Positions 8,783-17,623 of a stretch of DNA of 64,000 bases are shown here, one piece after another (the first letter of the stretch is position 1; the number at the start of each line of letters is the position of its first letter). Both the position numbers and the translations under genes were made by a program. The stretch comes from SB15 sp964639245 (GTDB taxonomy: Bacteria > Chloroflexota > Anaerolineae > Aggregatilineales > J027), in contig CAZXCU010000005.1 of assembly GCA_964639245.1 (NCBI GenBank), positions 1 through 64,000 of the forward strand, in the 5' to 3' direction. The notes under the pieces were generated by a model. That model did no database searches and was not told the DNA's origin. It saw only the letters and a program-made list of their open reading frames with translations.

Positions 8783-10257
8783 TCTGTGTCTGTCACCATC
8801 GGTTCAAATTGGACGCTATCCAGAATAGTCTGTAATTGGGGCAGCCCGGTTGCCGTAGAATCAACCGGTTCAACCCCCATGATGAAGGCATAATTGCCGC
8901 CCTCTGCTTCCAGCGCAGCGAAAAAGCCCGCCGTATCATTTGTGTCAGGGCAATCCGTGACCGAATAAATTGTGCCAACCGCATCTAGTCCGCCCACCGT
9001 ATATTCACGGCGTTCATTCCCCAGACTCAGGATACAATTAGTCGAGTCAAAAACGATTCCCCGTAAAATCTGCAAGCCATCCGCATACAAATTCAAATCT
9101 TCTGTACCGGGAGTTGTTACGTTCGGGAAGCCCCAAACAATCCAGATAAACCCGAAAGTTCCATCCGAAAAATTACCTTGATACAACGAGACAGGCAGCG
9201 TGCCTTGTAAATACGAACTCCGAATCGGTACAAGAAAATGTGCTTCTCCCCAACCTTCCGGCAAAGTCATGGTGAAAGGTGGCGGCACACCCGCTTCAAT
9301 TTCCGGTATCGGGGTCATCGTCGGTGTGCCAGACTCGGCTGTTATTTGCGGGGTGACACTTTCCGTAATCACCGCCGATACTATCTCTGTTGCTGTTGGT
9401 GCAGCCTGAGATGTTCCGGCTAAATCAGGGGTGGGTGTAGCAGTTATCAAGGGAATCGTCGTTGCGGTAACTGACAGAGCGATGCTAGTTTCAACAACTG
9501 GTGGAGTTTCAGTGGCTGATAGGGTCAGAGTCGGAGCAGCTACCCCTGCTACAGTGATTTCAGTGGGTAACACTGCTGCCAGAGCTTCATCCAGATTCAC
9601 CACCGGCACGGACGGCAAATTGCCTTCCGCCAGCACTTGTGTCTCCAAAATCCACCCCAAGACGACCTGTTCCCGCCCAATCAGATAAAATACATCGCCT
9701 TGTGGCGTTTCCGTTTTTCCTAAAATATCGGCAGTTTCGCCCTGTAAAAGGCGGGTTGCTTCTGCACCCTCCCGACTTGGCGTTGTCAGCACCACCGCCA
9801 CAGGCACATTCACCCGTATCATCGGGTCATCCAATGGAGCAGTCGTGGCGGTGATTTCAACGAGCGGGGTAGGACTGAGCGCTAAAGGTGTGGCACTGCC
9901 TTCGATAAGGCTGACCACCCGTAACGCGGTGGTTTCACCCTGAATTTCAACCTGAGACCCCGCTACCCAGCCAAATTGGTCGCCCTGCCCCACCTGATAC
10001 CAGCTCACCCCGATAGCATCGGGTTCGGTACGCGCCAATATGGGGAGGATGTCGCCTTCAATCAGACGAAAGGCGATGTCTGCATCGCGGGAGGGGTAGG
10101 TAAAAGCACGCGCCTCGCTGACAATCACTTTCAAGCGGGGCGCATTGGAATTGGCTTGGGAGGTAGGGTTATTGGCGGGTGGATTAGATTCTTCCCCATT
10201 ACATGCTGCCAATAACCCGATTAAAACACAAAAAATAATCAGCCAACGGCTTCGCAA
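8779..10257 (-). CDS. Lipoprotein with two SH3-like domains and a Thr-rich linker
   Basis: The lipobox is GLLAAC after a short signal peptide. Residues about 40-115 and 145-215 are two bacterial SH3-like units (VSEARAFTYPSRDADIAFRL..WYQVGQGDQFGWVAGSQV and VVLTTPSREGAEATRLLQGE). A Thr/Pro/Ala linker of some 100 residues follows, then a C-terminal globular domain of about 160 residues (MTLPEGWGEAHFLVPI onward) that I do not recognise. SH3 units of this sort usually bind peptidoglycan. It is coupled to the M23 peptidase gene downstream. Confidence 0.7.
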   Translation of the reverse strand: MRSRWLIIFCVLIGLLAACNGEESNPPANNPTSQANSNAPRLKVIVSEARAFTYPSRDADIAFRLIEGDILPILARTEPDAIGVSWYQVGQGDQFGWVAGSQVEIQGETTALRVVSLIEGSATPLALSPTPLVEITATTAPLDDPMIRVNVPVAVVLTTPSREGAEATRLLQGETADILGKTETPQGDVFYLIGREQVVLGWILETQVLAEGNLPSVPVVNLDEALAAVLPTEITVAGVAAPTLTLSATETPPVVETSIALSVTATTIPLITATPTPDLAGTSQAAPTATEIVSAVITESVTPQITAESGTPTMTPIPEIEAGVPPPFTMTLPEGWGEAHFLVPIRSSYLQGTLPVSLYQGNFSDGTFGFIWIVWGFPNVTTPGTEDLNLYADGLQILRGIVFDSTNCILSLGNERREYTVGGLDAVGTIYSVTDCPDTNDTAGFFAALEAEGGNYAFIMGVEPVDSTATGLPQLQTILDSVQFEPMVTDTE

Positions 10258-10299
10258 TTCACAATACCCTTGTTTATTGAGTGCGAAGCCATTGTACCA

Positions 10300-10773
10300 C
10301 TATTTTTTAGCGGGAATAACGAAAACCGGGCAGTGTGCCATGCTTAAGACCTTTTGAGTCACACTCCCCAGAATCAAACGACTTAATCCGGTGCGCCCAT
10401 GGGTGGACATGACAATCGCGTCCACTTTTAAATCGTTGGCAACTTGGACAATCGCATCAAAGGGACGGCCTGATTTTGTCAGGGTTACAATTTCAAAGCC
10501 ATTTTTATTTTCTTCCGCCACATTTTTCAGGTAATCCTTCAAATGCTCCTTGCGGCGGTTTTGCATGGCCTCGACTTCTTCTTCGTAACTCGCCATCGGG
10601 ATTGGCCCCGGGCCTATCGCAGTTGGATACAATGCAGGGGTTACAAATTCGGATACATCAATGACCGAAAGAAGCGTAATACGTCCGTTGGGCTTGATGA
10701 TTTTAAACGCATACGGCAGGGCGGTTTCAGCAACGGCGGACTCATCCAGTGGAACAAGTACATGGTCTAACAT
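10300..10773 (-). CDS. Universal stress protein (UspA family)
   Basis: A single Usp domain of about 157 residues: MLDHVLVPLDESAVAETAL at the N-terminus and the ATP-binding signature STHGRTGLSRLILGSVTQ (G-x2-G-x9-GS) near the C-terminus, ending CPVFVIP. This is the ATP-binding class. I use the ATG at 10773 because GGAGG lies just before it; the in-frame TTG at 10785 overlaps that Shine-Dalgarno sequence. Confidence 0.9.
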   Translation of the reverse strand: MLDHVLVPLDESAVAETALPYAFKIIKPNGRITLLSVIDVSEFVTPALYPTAIGPGPIPMASYEEEVEAMQNRRKEHLKDYLKNVAEENKNGFEIVTLTKSGRPFDAIVQVANDLKVDAIVMSTHGRTGLSRLILGSVTQKVLSMAHCPVFVIPAKK

Positions 10774-10869
10774 GGCTGCCTCCAAAATTAAATTTTCTTA
10801 ATTTTACCTTACATGAAGGAGGGCTTCGGGGTTAGTGCTATGGGTCATTCTTTTTGAAGTCAAAAGAGA

Positions 10870-10959
10870 ACAAATCGGAGGGGGAGGGGGAAAGACCCGT
10901 CCGATTTGTCACCCAAAAATCGCAGGTAGCGGGAAATTTCTGGTCTGTTTGTACCTGCG
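10870..10959. other. Two tandem intergenic hairpins
   Basis: In the 300-nt spacer between the divergent usp and thioredoxin-fold genes there are two perfect stems. ACAAATCGGA (10870-10879) pairs with TCCGATTTGT (10900-10909) around a G-rich loop. CGCAGGTA (10921-10928) pairs with TACCTGCG (10952-10959). No U-tract follows either, so they look like leader or small-RNA structure rather than terminators. Nothing else is seen in this spacer. Confidence 0.45.
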
Positions 10960-11074
10960 AACAACCTAGATACACGCCATTTGGAGAATAGACCAGAACA
11001 ACTCTTGTTAGAATAGAATACAAAGGTGAGTAGAACTTAAACAACAGCTTAAAAAGTCATTTGAGGTGGTCGCT

Positions 11075-12457
11075 ATGTGGAAATGGATAGTAATGATTGG
11101 GCTGATAGTCAGCCTCTCTGTGCCGCAAACCCGTGGGCAAACGGCGCATGAATTCGCCCAACTGTTAATTTCAGATGATGGCTTGATCTCGATGCGTGTC
11201 CCAGAGGGGTGGTATCTCTCGACAGAAACAAGCGAAAATCGGGTGTTGCTGGTGGCTGCCCCCACCGCCGAACAAGCGGCGGATAGACAAAATGGCGAAT
11301 TTTTTCATGTGTATTGGGATGCCATTACAGAGGGTGATGAAAACGCCTTGCTACAAAGCACCCTCAAATCCTATGGTTTTGGTGGGCTTCCTATCGAAGA
11401 AACATCCGTCAATTGGATGGGCATTGATGGAACACAGGTGACTACCCAAACGGATGCGCGTCAGATGCGCCTTGTCATCGCCCATTTACCAGAAACGGAT
11501 CAATGGATCCGGTTTGTGGGGGTGAGTGCTGACCAGACCTTGATTGACGCGATTCAAGCCAGCCTGATGCTCCTGCCACAGATTGCCCAGACCCCGCGTG
11601 GTTGGTCTGCCTCAATGCGTGCGCCTATTGGATGGGAAGAAAGTGGTTACAGTAGTTTTATTCAATGGAAAGCCCCACCCGATTCCTTGTATGAAGGGAT
11701 GGAAGTCTGGTTTCAGGCTGGCGTGCGCTCCGATTTAGTCGGCGATGGCGAACCCACGTTTGTCCTGCAATCTCTGGGCATCATGTACGCAACTCAAGTC
11801 GATGAAACGACCAAAACAAACGGCTATTTAGGTGGCCTTTCCGCAAGTCGGGTCGAGTTCGAAAGTTTTACCCACTTTGGTTACACCATCAACGGCGACA
11901 GTACCGCCGATTTTGGCACTGCCAACTTGGTTGCCCGCGCCCCACTGGGTACATGGTCACCCGCCCACGATGCCCTGTTAGAGGCAATGGTCGCCAGTGT
12001 TCAAATTGTTCCCCCCACCGCCGATGCTGCGCCAGTTGGATTGCGGACAGGCTATCGCGCCCCTGAATTTTCCGGCGCACTCCGCGATGGTACTCCTTTT
12101 TCTACCGAAAGCCTGCAAGGACAGCTGGTTTTTGTCCATTTCTGGTTTGTGGACTGTCCCTACTGCCGCGAAGAATGGCCTCACCTGCAAACGGTTTACA
12201 ACGAATATCAAGCGCAGGGCATGGTCGTTTTAGCCATCAACGCAGTTGATTCATCCGACTATATTGACAGTTATTTTGCGTCGGCGGGGTTAGATGTGCC
12301 GGTGGTGTTGGAGCGTGGCGAACTGCACGACCTGTTTAATGTGAGCGCATTTCCGACGACCTTTGTTATCGGGCCAGACGGTCTGATTGTCTCGGTTTCT
12401 CGGGGGGCCATGAGCGAGAAAAGTATGCGTTTTCTCGCCGAGCAGTATCTTGATTAA
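11075..12457 (+). CDS. Exported protein with C-terminal TlpA-like thioredoxin domain
   Basis: ATG 11075 is chosen because GAGGTGG lies just upstream; the GTG at 11066 falls inside that ribosome-binding site. A signal peptide ends near TRGQ. The next roughly 290 residues contain two related segments (MRVPEGWYLST and MRAPIGWEESG), suggesting a duplicated beta-rich domain. The last 130 residues are a redoxin domain with FVHFWFVDCPYC (Cys361, Cys364) and a cis-Pro loop (SAFPTTFVIGPDG). It is likely a thiol-disulfide oxidoreductase outside the membrane. It ends overlapping the convergent NYN gene by 4 nt. Confidence 0.8.
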   Translation: MWKWIVMIGLIVSLSVPQTRGQTAHEFAQLLISDDGLISMRVPEGWYLSTETSENRVLLVAAPTAEQAADRQNGEFFHVYWDAITEGDENALLQSTLKSYGFGGLPIEETSVNWMGIDGTQVTTQTDARQMRLVIAHLPETDQWIRFVGVSADQTLIDAIQASLMLLPQIAQTPRGWSASMRAPIGWEESGYSSFIQWKAPPDSLYEGMEVWFQAGVRSDLVGDGEPTFVLQSLGIMYATQVDETTKTNGYLGGLSASRVEFESFTHFGYTINGDSTADFGTANLVARAPLGTWSPAHDALLEAMVASVQIVPPTADAAPVGLRTGYRAPEFSGALRDGTPFSTESLQGQLVFVHFWFVDCPYCREEWPHLQTVYNEYQAQGMVVLAINAVDSSDYIDSYFASAGLDVPVVLERGELHDLFNVSAFPTTFVIGPDGLIVSVSRGAMSEKSMRFLAEQYLD

Positions 12458-12936
12458 TCCTTCTTTTTGGTAAAAATATCCAGCCATTCCTCAACCTCAG
12501 ACTTGGACAGTTTGGGGTTGTTTTTTTTCGCTTCGGGCGGGTGGGGTTTGGCAGTAGAATTCATAAAGCCGATAAACTCAGCCGCCGTCATGACAGGCAT
12601 ATTACGGACGCGGGCAAGATCAATTAATTCTTGGTCAGATGTTACCAGTGTAAATTGGGCGGGGTCGCTGGCCTTCTGAATCAAACTGCGGAGGACACTA
12701 TCGCCAGTGGAACTTTCAGCCGCCGCAAACCGCGCTGTCAAAACACTGTTAGAAAGATTCTGCTCCACCCCACCGGGAATCCCGCCGTCAAAAATCACTG
12801 TCATCTTGAGTGATTTCTTGGAACGTGCAGCAAACCCACGCAACTTATAGACCAGTTTGACCTCATCTTCCGGGTCATCTAATTGAATATCTGGCAGATA
12901 AGCAATTAAATTGTGACCATCAATCAAATAGCGCAT
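12454..12936 (-). CDS. NYN-domain (YacP-like) RNase-fold protein
   Basis: The N-terminus MRYLIDGHNLIAY carries the first conserved Asp of PIN/NYN nucleases; FDGG and VTSDQELIDLAR carry the later acidic positions, as in YacP/Rae1 proteins. Length (160 residues) fits. A basic, Lys-rich tail ends the protein. It is probably an RNA-processing endonuclease; the target is unknown. Confidence 0.75.
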   Translation of the reverse strand: MRYLIDGHNLIAYLPDIQLDDPEDEVKLVYKLRGFAARSKKSLKMTVIFDGGIPGGVEQNLSNSVLTARFAAAESSTGDSVLRSLIQKASDPAQFTLVTSDQELIDLARVRNMPVMTAAEFIGFMNSTAKPHPPEAKKNNPKLSKSEVEEWLDIFTKKKD

Positions 12937-13323
12937 GGGCGGTTTCTTCTATAGTTATTCCAATGTTATCAATAACACCGAATATAGAAATAGCCGATTA
13001 GTCACTTTTGCCTAAGTGAAACTGAGTTTGCCCTGCTTCAATGGAGGAAAAACCAAGCAGCAAATGGCTGAATTGAGGAGAGGAAAATATGCCGATGAAG
13101 CCTTTTTCAGCTCGATCTGCTGTCTGGACGGAAAGCGCTCGCCCATTCGCTTGATTAGGGTTGTGTAGGGGCGGGTACAAGCGAGCTTCCATAGGCGATA
13201 CCCACCCTCATCACCGATAAACTTTTTCGTCTGCACCAAGTGCTGTCTCTGATAAATACTTTCAGAGGGCGGGAATCGGCGCGGCAGACTGCTTTTCAAA
13301 TGCTTTAACCGAGCAGAATTGGC
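12937..13323. other. 387-nt spacer without a convincing gene
   Basis: Two overlapping leftward reading frames of 64 and 95 codons cover part of this spacer. Neither has a ribosome-binding site, a recognisable domain or a clear start, and they exclude each other. It may hold a decayed gene or mobile-element fragment; no terminal repeats are seen. Confidence 0.4.
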
Positions 13324-14067
13324 TCAAGGTCTTTCCAGATATTGTCGGGAGGGATGCCCTTTGTAGGTGACATCGGCGTAAACCTGCCGCGACCCCGTAT
13401 CTACATACCCCAAGCCCTCAATCAACTGGACAGACGCAGTGTTATTGGCTTCAACCAGATAGACTGGACGAATCCCATCGGCGAGCAATCGTTGAGTTAG
13501 GGCAGCGACAACACTCCGCCCATGTCCTTTCTGGCGGGCAGCCGCTTCGGTTTCGACAAAAATTTCCGCGAAGGCCGGGCTTTTCCAGTTAACTCCCGCA
13601 ATGGCTACCGCATGACCTGTTGCATCATGAATTTCGCAACGGGGCAGCCCGCCGGGGGTGGTTTTATGGATAACCAGCACATTCATTTCGGTTTTAAAGC
13701 GGGCTGGCTCTACCACATAAATTCGCAAAATGCGCTGGTTTTCAATTTGCATACTCCCCCCCACCATCGCCAGTTGGTTGAGACCAGAAAACAAAATATA
13801 AGGTCGTCCGGGGGTCAGGGCTTTGTCTAAAAGTTCAGCCGCTCCCTCCACGGTTAGACATTTGAGTGTCACCAATGGACGAAATAAATCTACCCCTGTT
13901 TGAAAACGCCCCACAAAACCAAGAACCCGCCCTTTTTCATCCTCACGAGTAAACAGGGTTGACCGTTCGTTGGGGTGAAAAAGGGCATAATACGCGGTGG
14001 GTGCGTCATCCGGGCTGTTTTCATCAATTAGCAGGCGAATTTTGCGCCGCGCTTCATTCGCTGCCAT
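13324..14067 (-). CDS. GNAT-family N-acetyltransferase
   Basis: A 247-residue protein whose C-terminal half carries the acetyl-CoA-binding motif A (VETEAAARQKGHGRSVVAALTQ, pattern R/Q-x-x-G-x-G) and motif B (VEANNTASVQLIEGLGYVDTG). The N-terminal half is a degenerate GNAT-like or adaptor region. The substrate is not predictable. It begins one base after the asnS stop, so the two form an operon. Confidence 0.8.
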   Translation of the reverse strand: MAANEARRKIRLLIDENSPDDAPTAYYALFHPNERSTLFTREDEKGRVLGFVGRFQTGVDLFRPLVTLKCLTVEGAAELLDKALTPGRPYILFSGLNQLAMVGGSMQIENQRILRIYVVEPARFKTEMNVLVIHKTTPGGLPRCEIHDATGHAVAIAGVNWKSPAFAEIFVETEAAARQKGHGRSVVAALTQRLLADGIRPVYLVEANNTASVQLIEGLGYVDTGSRQVYADVTYKGHPSRQYLERP

Positions 14068-14068
14068 A

Positions 14069-15406
14069 TCACGGAAACAACCGATTCAAAGTACGAGCGT
14101 AGGGAATGGTTTCGCGGACATGGGGCAGACCACAAATCCATGCAACCGTGCGTTCGACCCCCAAACCAAACCCGGCATGAGGCACGCTGCCAAATCGCCG
14201 CAAATCCAGGTACCAAGTGTAGTTATCAGGATCAATACCCACTTCCTTAACCCGTTCGGCAAGCAGCGCTGCATCATAAATCCGTTCGCTGCCGCCGGTG
14301 ATTTCGCCGTACCCTTCCGGCGCGAGTAAATCGACGCTGCGGCAAACTTCAGGGCGACCTTCGACAGGTTGCATATAAAAGGCTTTTACCGCCGTAGGAT
14401 AATGGTAGACAAACACCGGGCGGTCAAACGATTCGGCAATGGCGGTTTCATGCGGGCTACCAAAATCCTGCCCCCATTCGATTTTGAGCAATTCTTTTTG
14501 TTCGGGGTCGTCCGTTTTGGCGTGCATCTCCTGCACCAACTTCACCGCGTCGTCATAGGAAATGCGGGCAAAAGGCGCAATCACTTTTTCTAAATGGGCG
14601 GTATCCCGTTCCAGAATGTCCAGTTCCATTTTGTGATTCTGCAAAACCGCCTGCACAATCGCGCTGACGAATTGCTCTTCCATCGCCATCAAATCTTCAA
14701 GGTTGAAAAAGGCCATCTCCGGTTCAACCATCCAGAATTCGACCAAGTGGCGGCGTGTTTTGGAACGTTCCGCACGGAAGGTCGGGCCAAAGCAGTACAC
14801 TTTACCAAAACTCATCATATTGGCTTCGTTGTAAAGCTGACCGGTTTGGGCAAGGAACGCGGGGTCGCCAAAATAATCGACCTCGAACAAATCGGTAGAA
14901 TTTTCGCCTGCCAAGCCCGAAAGAATCGGGGTGTCTACGAGCAAATAGCCATGTGCATCTAACCAGTTACGGATGGTACGAACAACCGTAGCGCGAATCC
15001 GTAAAATCGCCCATTGGCGGGTAGACCGCAGCCAGAAATGACGGTTGTCCATCAGAAAATCTACACCGTGTTCTTTGGGGCTGATGGGGTAGCCTTCGGA
15101 CTGTTGAATCAATTGCAGGTCATTCAGCCCAATTTCATACCCGCCGGGGTAGCCGGGAGCGCGTTCATCGGCGCGTACCGTCCCCGTAATGACGATGGAG
15201 GCTTCTTGAACAAGCCCTTGTGCCAGCGCGAAAGCGGCTTCGGGCATGTCTTTTTTAAACGCCACCGCTTGCACAATCCCTGTGCCATCGCGCACACTTA
15301 GGAATTGCAATTTGCCTTTATCTGTCCGATTATACAGCCAACCACGGAGGGTGACTTCTTGCCCGATGTGCTGGGCAATCTCTGAAATATGAATAATCGT
15401 AGCCAC
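14069..15406 (-). CDS. asnS: Asparaginyl-tRNA synthetase
   Basis: Charges tRNA-Asn. The N-terminal OB-fold anticodon domain (VTLRGWLYNRTDKGKLQFL) is followed by the class II catalytic core with motif 2 (CFGPTFRAERSKTRRHLVEFW) and motif 3 (GFGLGVERTVAWICG). Length (445 residues) and the insert PISPKEHGVDFLMDNRHFWLR distinguish it from AspRS. It is the first gene of the operon with the GNAT gene. Confidence 0.93.
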   Translation of the reverse strand: MATIIHISEIAQHIGQEVTLRGWLYNRTDKGKLQFLSVRDGTGIVQAVAFKKDMPEAAFALAQGLVQEASIVITGTVRADERAPGYPGGYEIGLNDLQLIQQSEGYPISPKEHGVDFLMDNRHFWLRSTRQWAILRIRATVVRTIRNWLDAHGYLLVDTPILSGLAGENSTDLFEVDYFGDPAFLAQTGQLYNEANMMSFGKVYCFGPTFRAERSKTRRHLVEFWMVEPEMAFFNLEDLMAMEEQFVSAIVQAVLQNHKMELDILERDTAHLEKVIAPFARISYDDAVKLVQEMHAKTDDPEQKELLKIEWGQDFGSPHETAIAESFDRPVFVYHYPTAVKAFYMQPVEGRPEVCRSVDLLAPEGYGEITGGSERIYDAALLAERVKEVGIDPDNYTWYLDLRRFGSVPHAGFGLGVERTVAWICGLPHVRETIPYARTLNRLFP

Positions 15407-15496
15407 GAGAACCCTTTCACAAATTTAGCGCTAATGTTTGCGACACAACCCGTAAAAACTCTATACTCTGCATGAGGAATAAAAACTGTACAAATT

Positions 15497-15898
15497 ATGC
15501 CACATTTTTATCTTGTAGAAGACGAACTTTCCGGCGAAATCGCGGTTTATGATGAAACCAATGCAGAGATTATACGCTTTCAAGGCGAAAATGCGTTAGG
15601 CCGTGCGCTCGAATGGGTGAATATGCGGGGGTTTGACCTGCGCTCCAATCTGTCGCATGACCAAATCGCAGAAATCTACCGTTTGTTTTTCCGTCGTGGG
15701 CTACGCCGTTTGCGTTTGTTCCGCAATAATCCGAGCCATCAACTCCCCAAAGACCCGCCCAATGTGCAGCGTATCATTGTACCGGATTTTTCGGACTTTT
15801 TTGACGATGATGAAGAGTCCTTTGTCCCGCACGATAACCCGTTTGCCCCACCTGAAGAAGTCGAACTCACCCCCACGCCCGATGAGGACGTGGAATAG
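15497..15898 (+). CDS. Small acidic protein of unknown function
   Basis: 133 residues, not recognised. An N-terminal alpha/beta part (MPHFYLVEDELSGEIAVYDE) is followed by a basic segment (FFRRGLRRLRLFR) and a strongly acidic, Pro-rich tail (FFDDDEES onward), which suggests a soluble protein with a disordered end. The start follows an AGGAAT-like site. It lies 38 nt upstream of the site-2 protease gene and is probably in the same transcript. Confidence 0.6.
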   Translation: MPHFYLVEDELSGEIAVYDETNAEIIRFQGENALGRALEWVNMRGFDLRSNLSHDQIAEIYRLFFRRGLRRLRLFRNNPSHQLPKDPPNVQRIIVPDFSDFFDDDEESFVPHDNPFAPPEEVELTPTPDEDVE

Positions 15899-15936
15899 TC
15901 TGCTATAATTTCCAAAAATTAAGGGAGGCGTGTAAT

Positions 15937-16650
15937 TTGGGGTTTGAACTTTCGGCGGCGGTTTTTTTAGGCCGTGCTATTGGCTTGCTGCTGGGTTTTA
16001 CGATTCACGAGTGGGCGCACGCTTATTCCGCGCTGCGTTTGGGGGATAATACCGCCTATAAGGATGGTCGGGTGACACTTGACCCCCGCGCCCATATTGA
16101 ACCTGTGGGGATTTTTATGGCGCTATTTGTGGGCTTTGGATGGGCGCGACCTGTACCTGTGAATCCACGTAATTTTGTCAATCCCTTGCGCGATATGATG
16201 TTGACTGCTTTAGCTGGCCCTGTGACTAACTTGGTCATCGCACTGGTGTTTGCGGTGTGCTTGCGTTTGATGGAAATGAGTGGGGCGCTGGTGGATTCGG
16301 GGTTTATCCTTGTTTCAACCGGGACAACCATTGTCGAAGGCTCGAATAATTTCACCAATTTCATCTACGAAGTCTTTGCGACGGTGGTATTTTTTAACTT
16401 GGTACTTTTCCTGTTTAACCTGATCCCGCTTTCCCCATTAGACGGCTGGAAAATTATGAACGGATTAGTGCCGCCAGATACCGCCTATGAATTGCAGCGC
16501 TATGAGCAGCAAAGTACCATGCTGCTGTTCTTCATTTTGATACTCGGTTTTGTTTCGCCTCAATTTAACGTTTTAAGCCAGATTATTGGGCCGCCCCTGA
16601 ATTTTCTGTTTGAACTGTTCACGGGTTTTGCCTATTTTGTCGGACGATGA
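15937..16650 (+). CDS. Site-2 protease family (M50) membrane metalloprotease
   Basis: A TTG start follows GGGAGG. The zinc motif HEWAH (His24-Glu25-x2-His28) lies in the first membrane helix, and the second motif NLIPLSPLDGW (N-x2-P-x4-DG) lies in a later one; four to six hydrophobic segments are visible. It belongs to the short M50 class without a PDZ domain. It would cut membrane-embedded substrates; the target is unknown. The stop overlaps the next start (ATGA). Confidence 0.87.
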   Translation: MGFELSAAVFLGRAIGLLLGFTIHEWAHAYSALRLGDNTAYKDGRVTLDPRAHIEPVGIFMALFVGFGWARPVPVNPRNFVNPLRDMMLTALAGPVTNLVIALVFAVCLRLMEMSGALVDSGFILVSTGTTIVEGSNNFTNFIYEVFATVVFFNLVLFLFNLIPLSPLDGWKIMNGLVPPDTAYELQRYEQQSTMLLFFILILGFVSPQFNVLSQIIGPPLNFLFELFTGFAYFVGR

Positions 16651-17162
16651 TTGTAGGTCGGGTTCGCCAAACGATTCAGCTTGTCACGGCATGGGGACGG
16701 CCTGTGGCAGATGAACAGGCACGCCGCTATTTAACCGGGGCGGAATATGGCCTGTATTTAAAAATGCGTCGTTCGGAGCGTCAGCATCATTTGCGCGTGT
16801 TGAATGACTTACTGCGAGACGGGCATACCCAGCCATCTTTGCTGAAAGCGGCGCTGCTGCATGACGTGGGCAAAACCCGCTTTCGTTTTGGGCTGTGGCA
16901 GCGGATTCTGGTGGTGGTGGTAAAAGCCTTTTTGCCCTCACATTTTGAAAAATGGGGGGCAGCTGAACCGAAGGGCTGGCGCTTGCCATTCGTCGTTAGC
17001 GCCAATCATCCGACATGGAGCGCGGAGATGGGCGCAGCGATTAAAATGGACGCGCTGGCATTGGAGTTGATACGGCGACACCAATCTCCAATGCCGTCCC
17101 CCCCTCTCACCGAAGCTGACCAGTTGCTGCTACTGCTCCACGCGGCGGATGATAGAAGTTAA
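16647..17162 (+). CDS. HD-domain phosphohydrolase-like protein
   Basis: A 171-residue protein with His47/48 in an N-terminal helix, the HD pair in LLHDVGKT (His72-Asp73), and a later H-x-E-like helix (ANHPTWSAEMG..IRRHQSP). These are the metal ligands of HD hydrolases, which often act on nucleotides. The substrate is unknown. It is coupled to the site-2 protease gene by a 4-nt overlap and converges on the lipoprotein gene with another 4-nt overlap. Confidence 0.78.
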   Translation: MIVGRVRQTIQLVTAWGRPVADEQARRYLTGAEYGLYLKMRRSERQHHLRVLNDLLRDGHTQPSLLKAALLHDVGKTRFRFGLWQRILVVVVKAFLPSHFEKWGAAEPKGWRLPFVVSANHPTWSAEMGAAIKMDALALELIRRHQSPMPSPPLTEADQLLLLLHAADDRS

Positions 17163-17623
17163 TTGTTCAGCAACTTTTCCGCTTCGCGCAGGGCATCCCC
17201 TGCCGTTAAAACCATCCGCAAGCCTCTATCGCGTACATCGGATGGAATTTCTGCACGCGGATTTTGACATTCGCCTTCCCACAAACGCACCGCTTCGGTC
17301 AACTCCACTGCGGCTGTATAGAGTTCTTGGGCAATGGGATGCTCGTCGTTAAATTCTTCGGGGGAAAGGGGCGTGTAGACTGTGCCACATTGGGCGGTTT
17401 CCCCGCGAGAAAGCGCTCCCCACACAGCATCCATTGCGGTATGTAGCTGGCGCAAATTTTCAAAGCCTTCTTCATACGATTGGCGCGTTTCAGAATCCAG
17501 TGTTGGCATTTCAAACGTAGGCGTGAGCGCCGGTGGGACGGTTTTTTCCTCTTGAGGTGCATCCTCATCAGAGGAACAAGCGGCAAGCAGCACGATTAAA
17601 AACAGCCATAGGAATTTTTTCAT
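17159..17623 (-). CDS. Small lipoprotein of unknown function
   Basis: The signal peptide MKKFLWLFLIVLLAAC gives a clear lipobox with Cys16. The mature part is about 138 residues, acidic at first and then helical (SYEEGFENLRQLHTAMDAVWGAL), with two further Cys. No family is recognised. Its start overlaps the hemW stop (ATGA). Confidence 0.65.
   Translation of the reverse strand: MKKFLWLFLIVLLAACSSDEDAPQEEKTVPPALTPTFEMPTLDSETRQSYEEGFENLRQLHTAMDAVWGALSRGETAQCGTVYTPLSPEEFNDEHPIAQELYTAAVELTEAVRLWEGECQNPRAEIPSDVRDRGLRMVLTAGDALREAEKLLNN

Noticed and set aside
13012..13299. 95-codon leftward frame in the 12.9-13.3 kb spacer
   Set aside because: No ribosome-binding site, no family, overlaps another frame of equal quality; left as possible decayed sequence.
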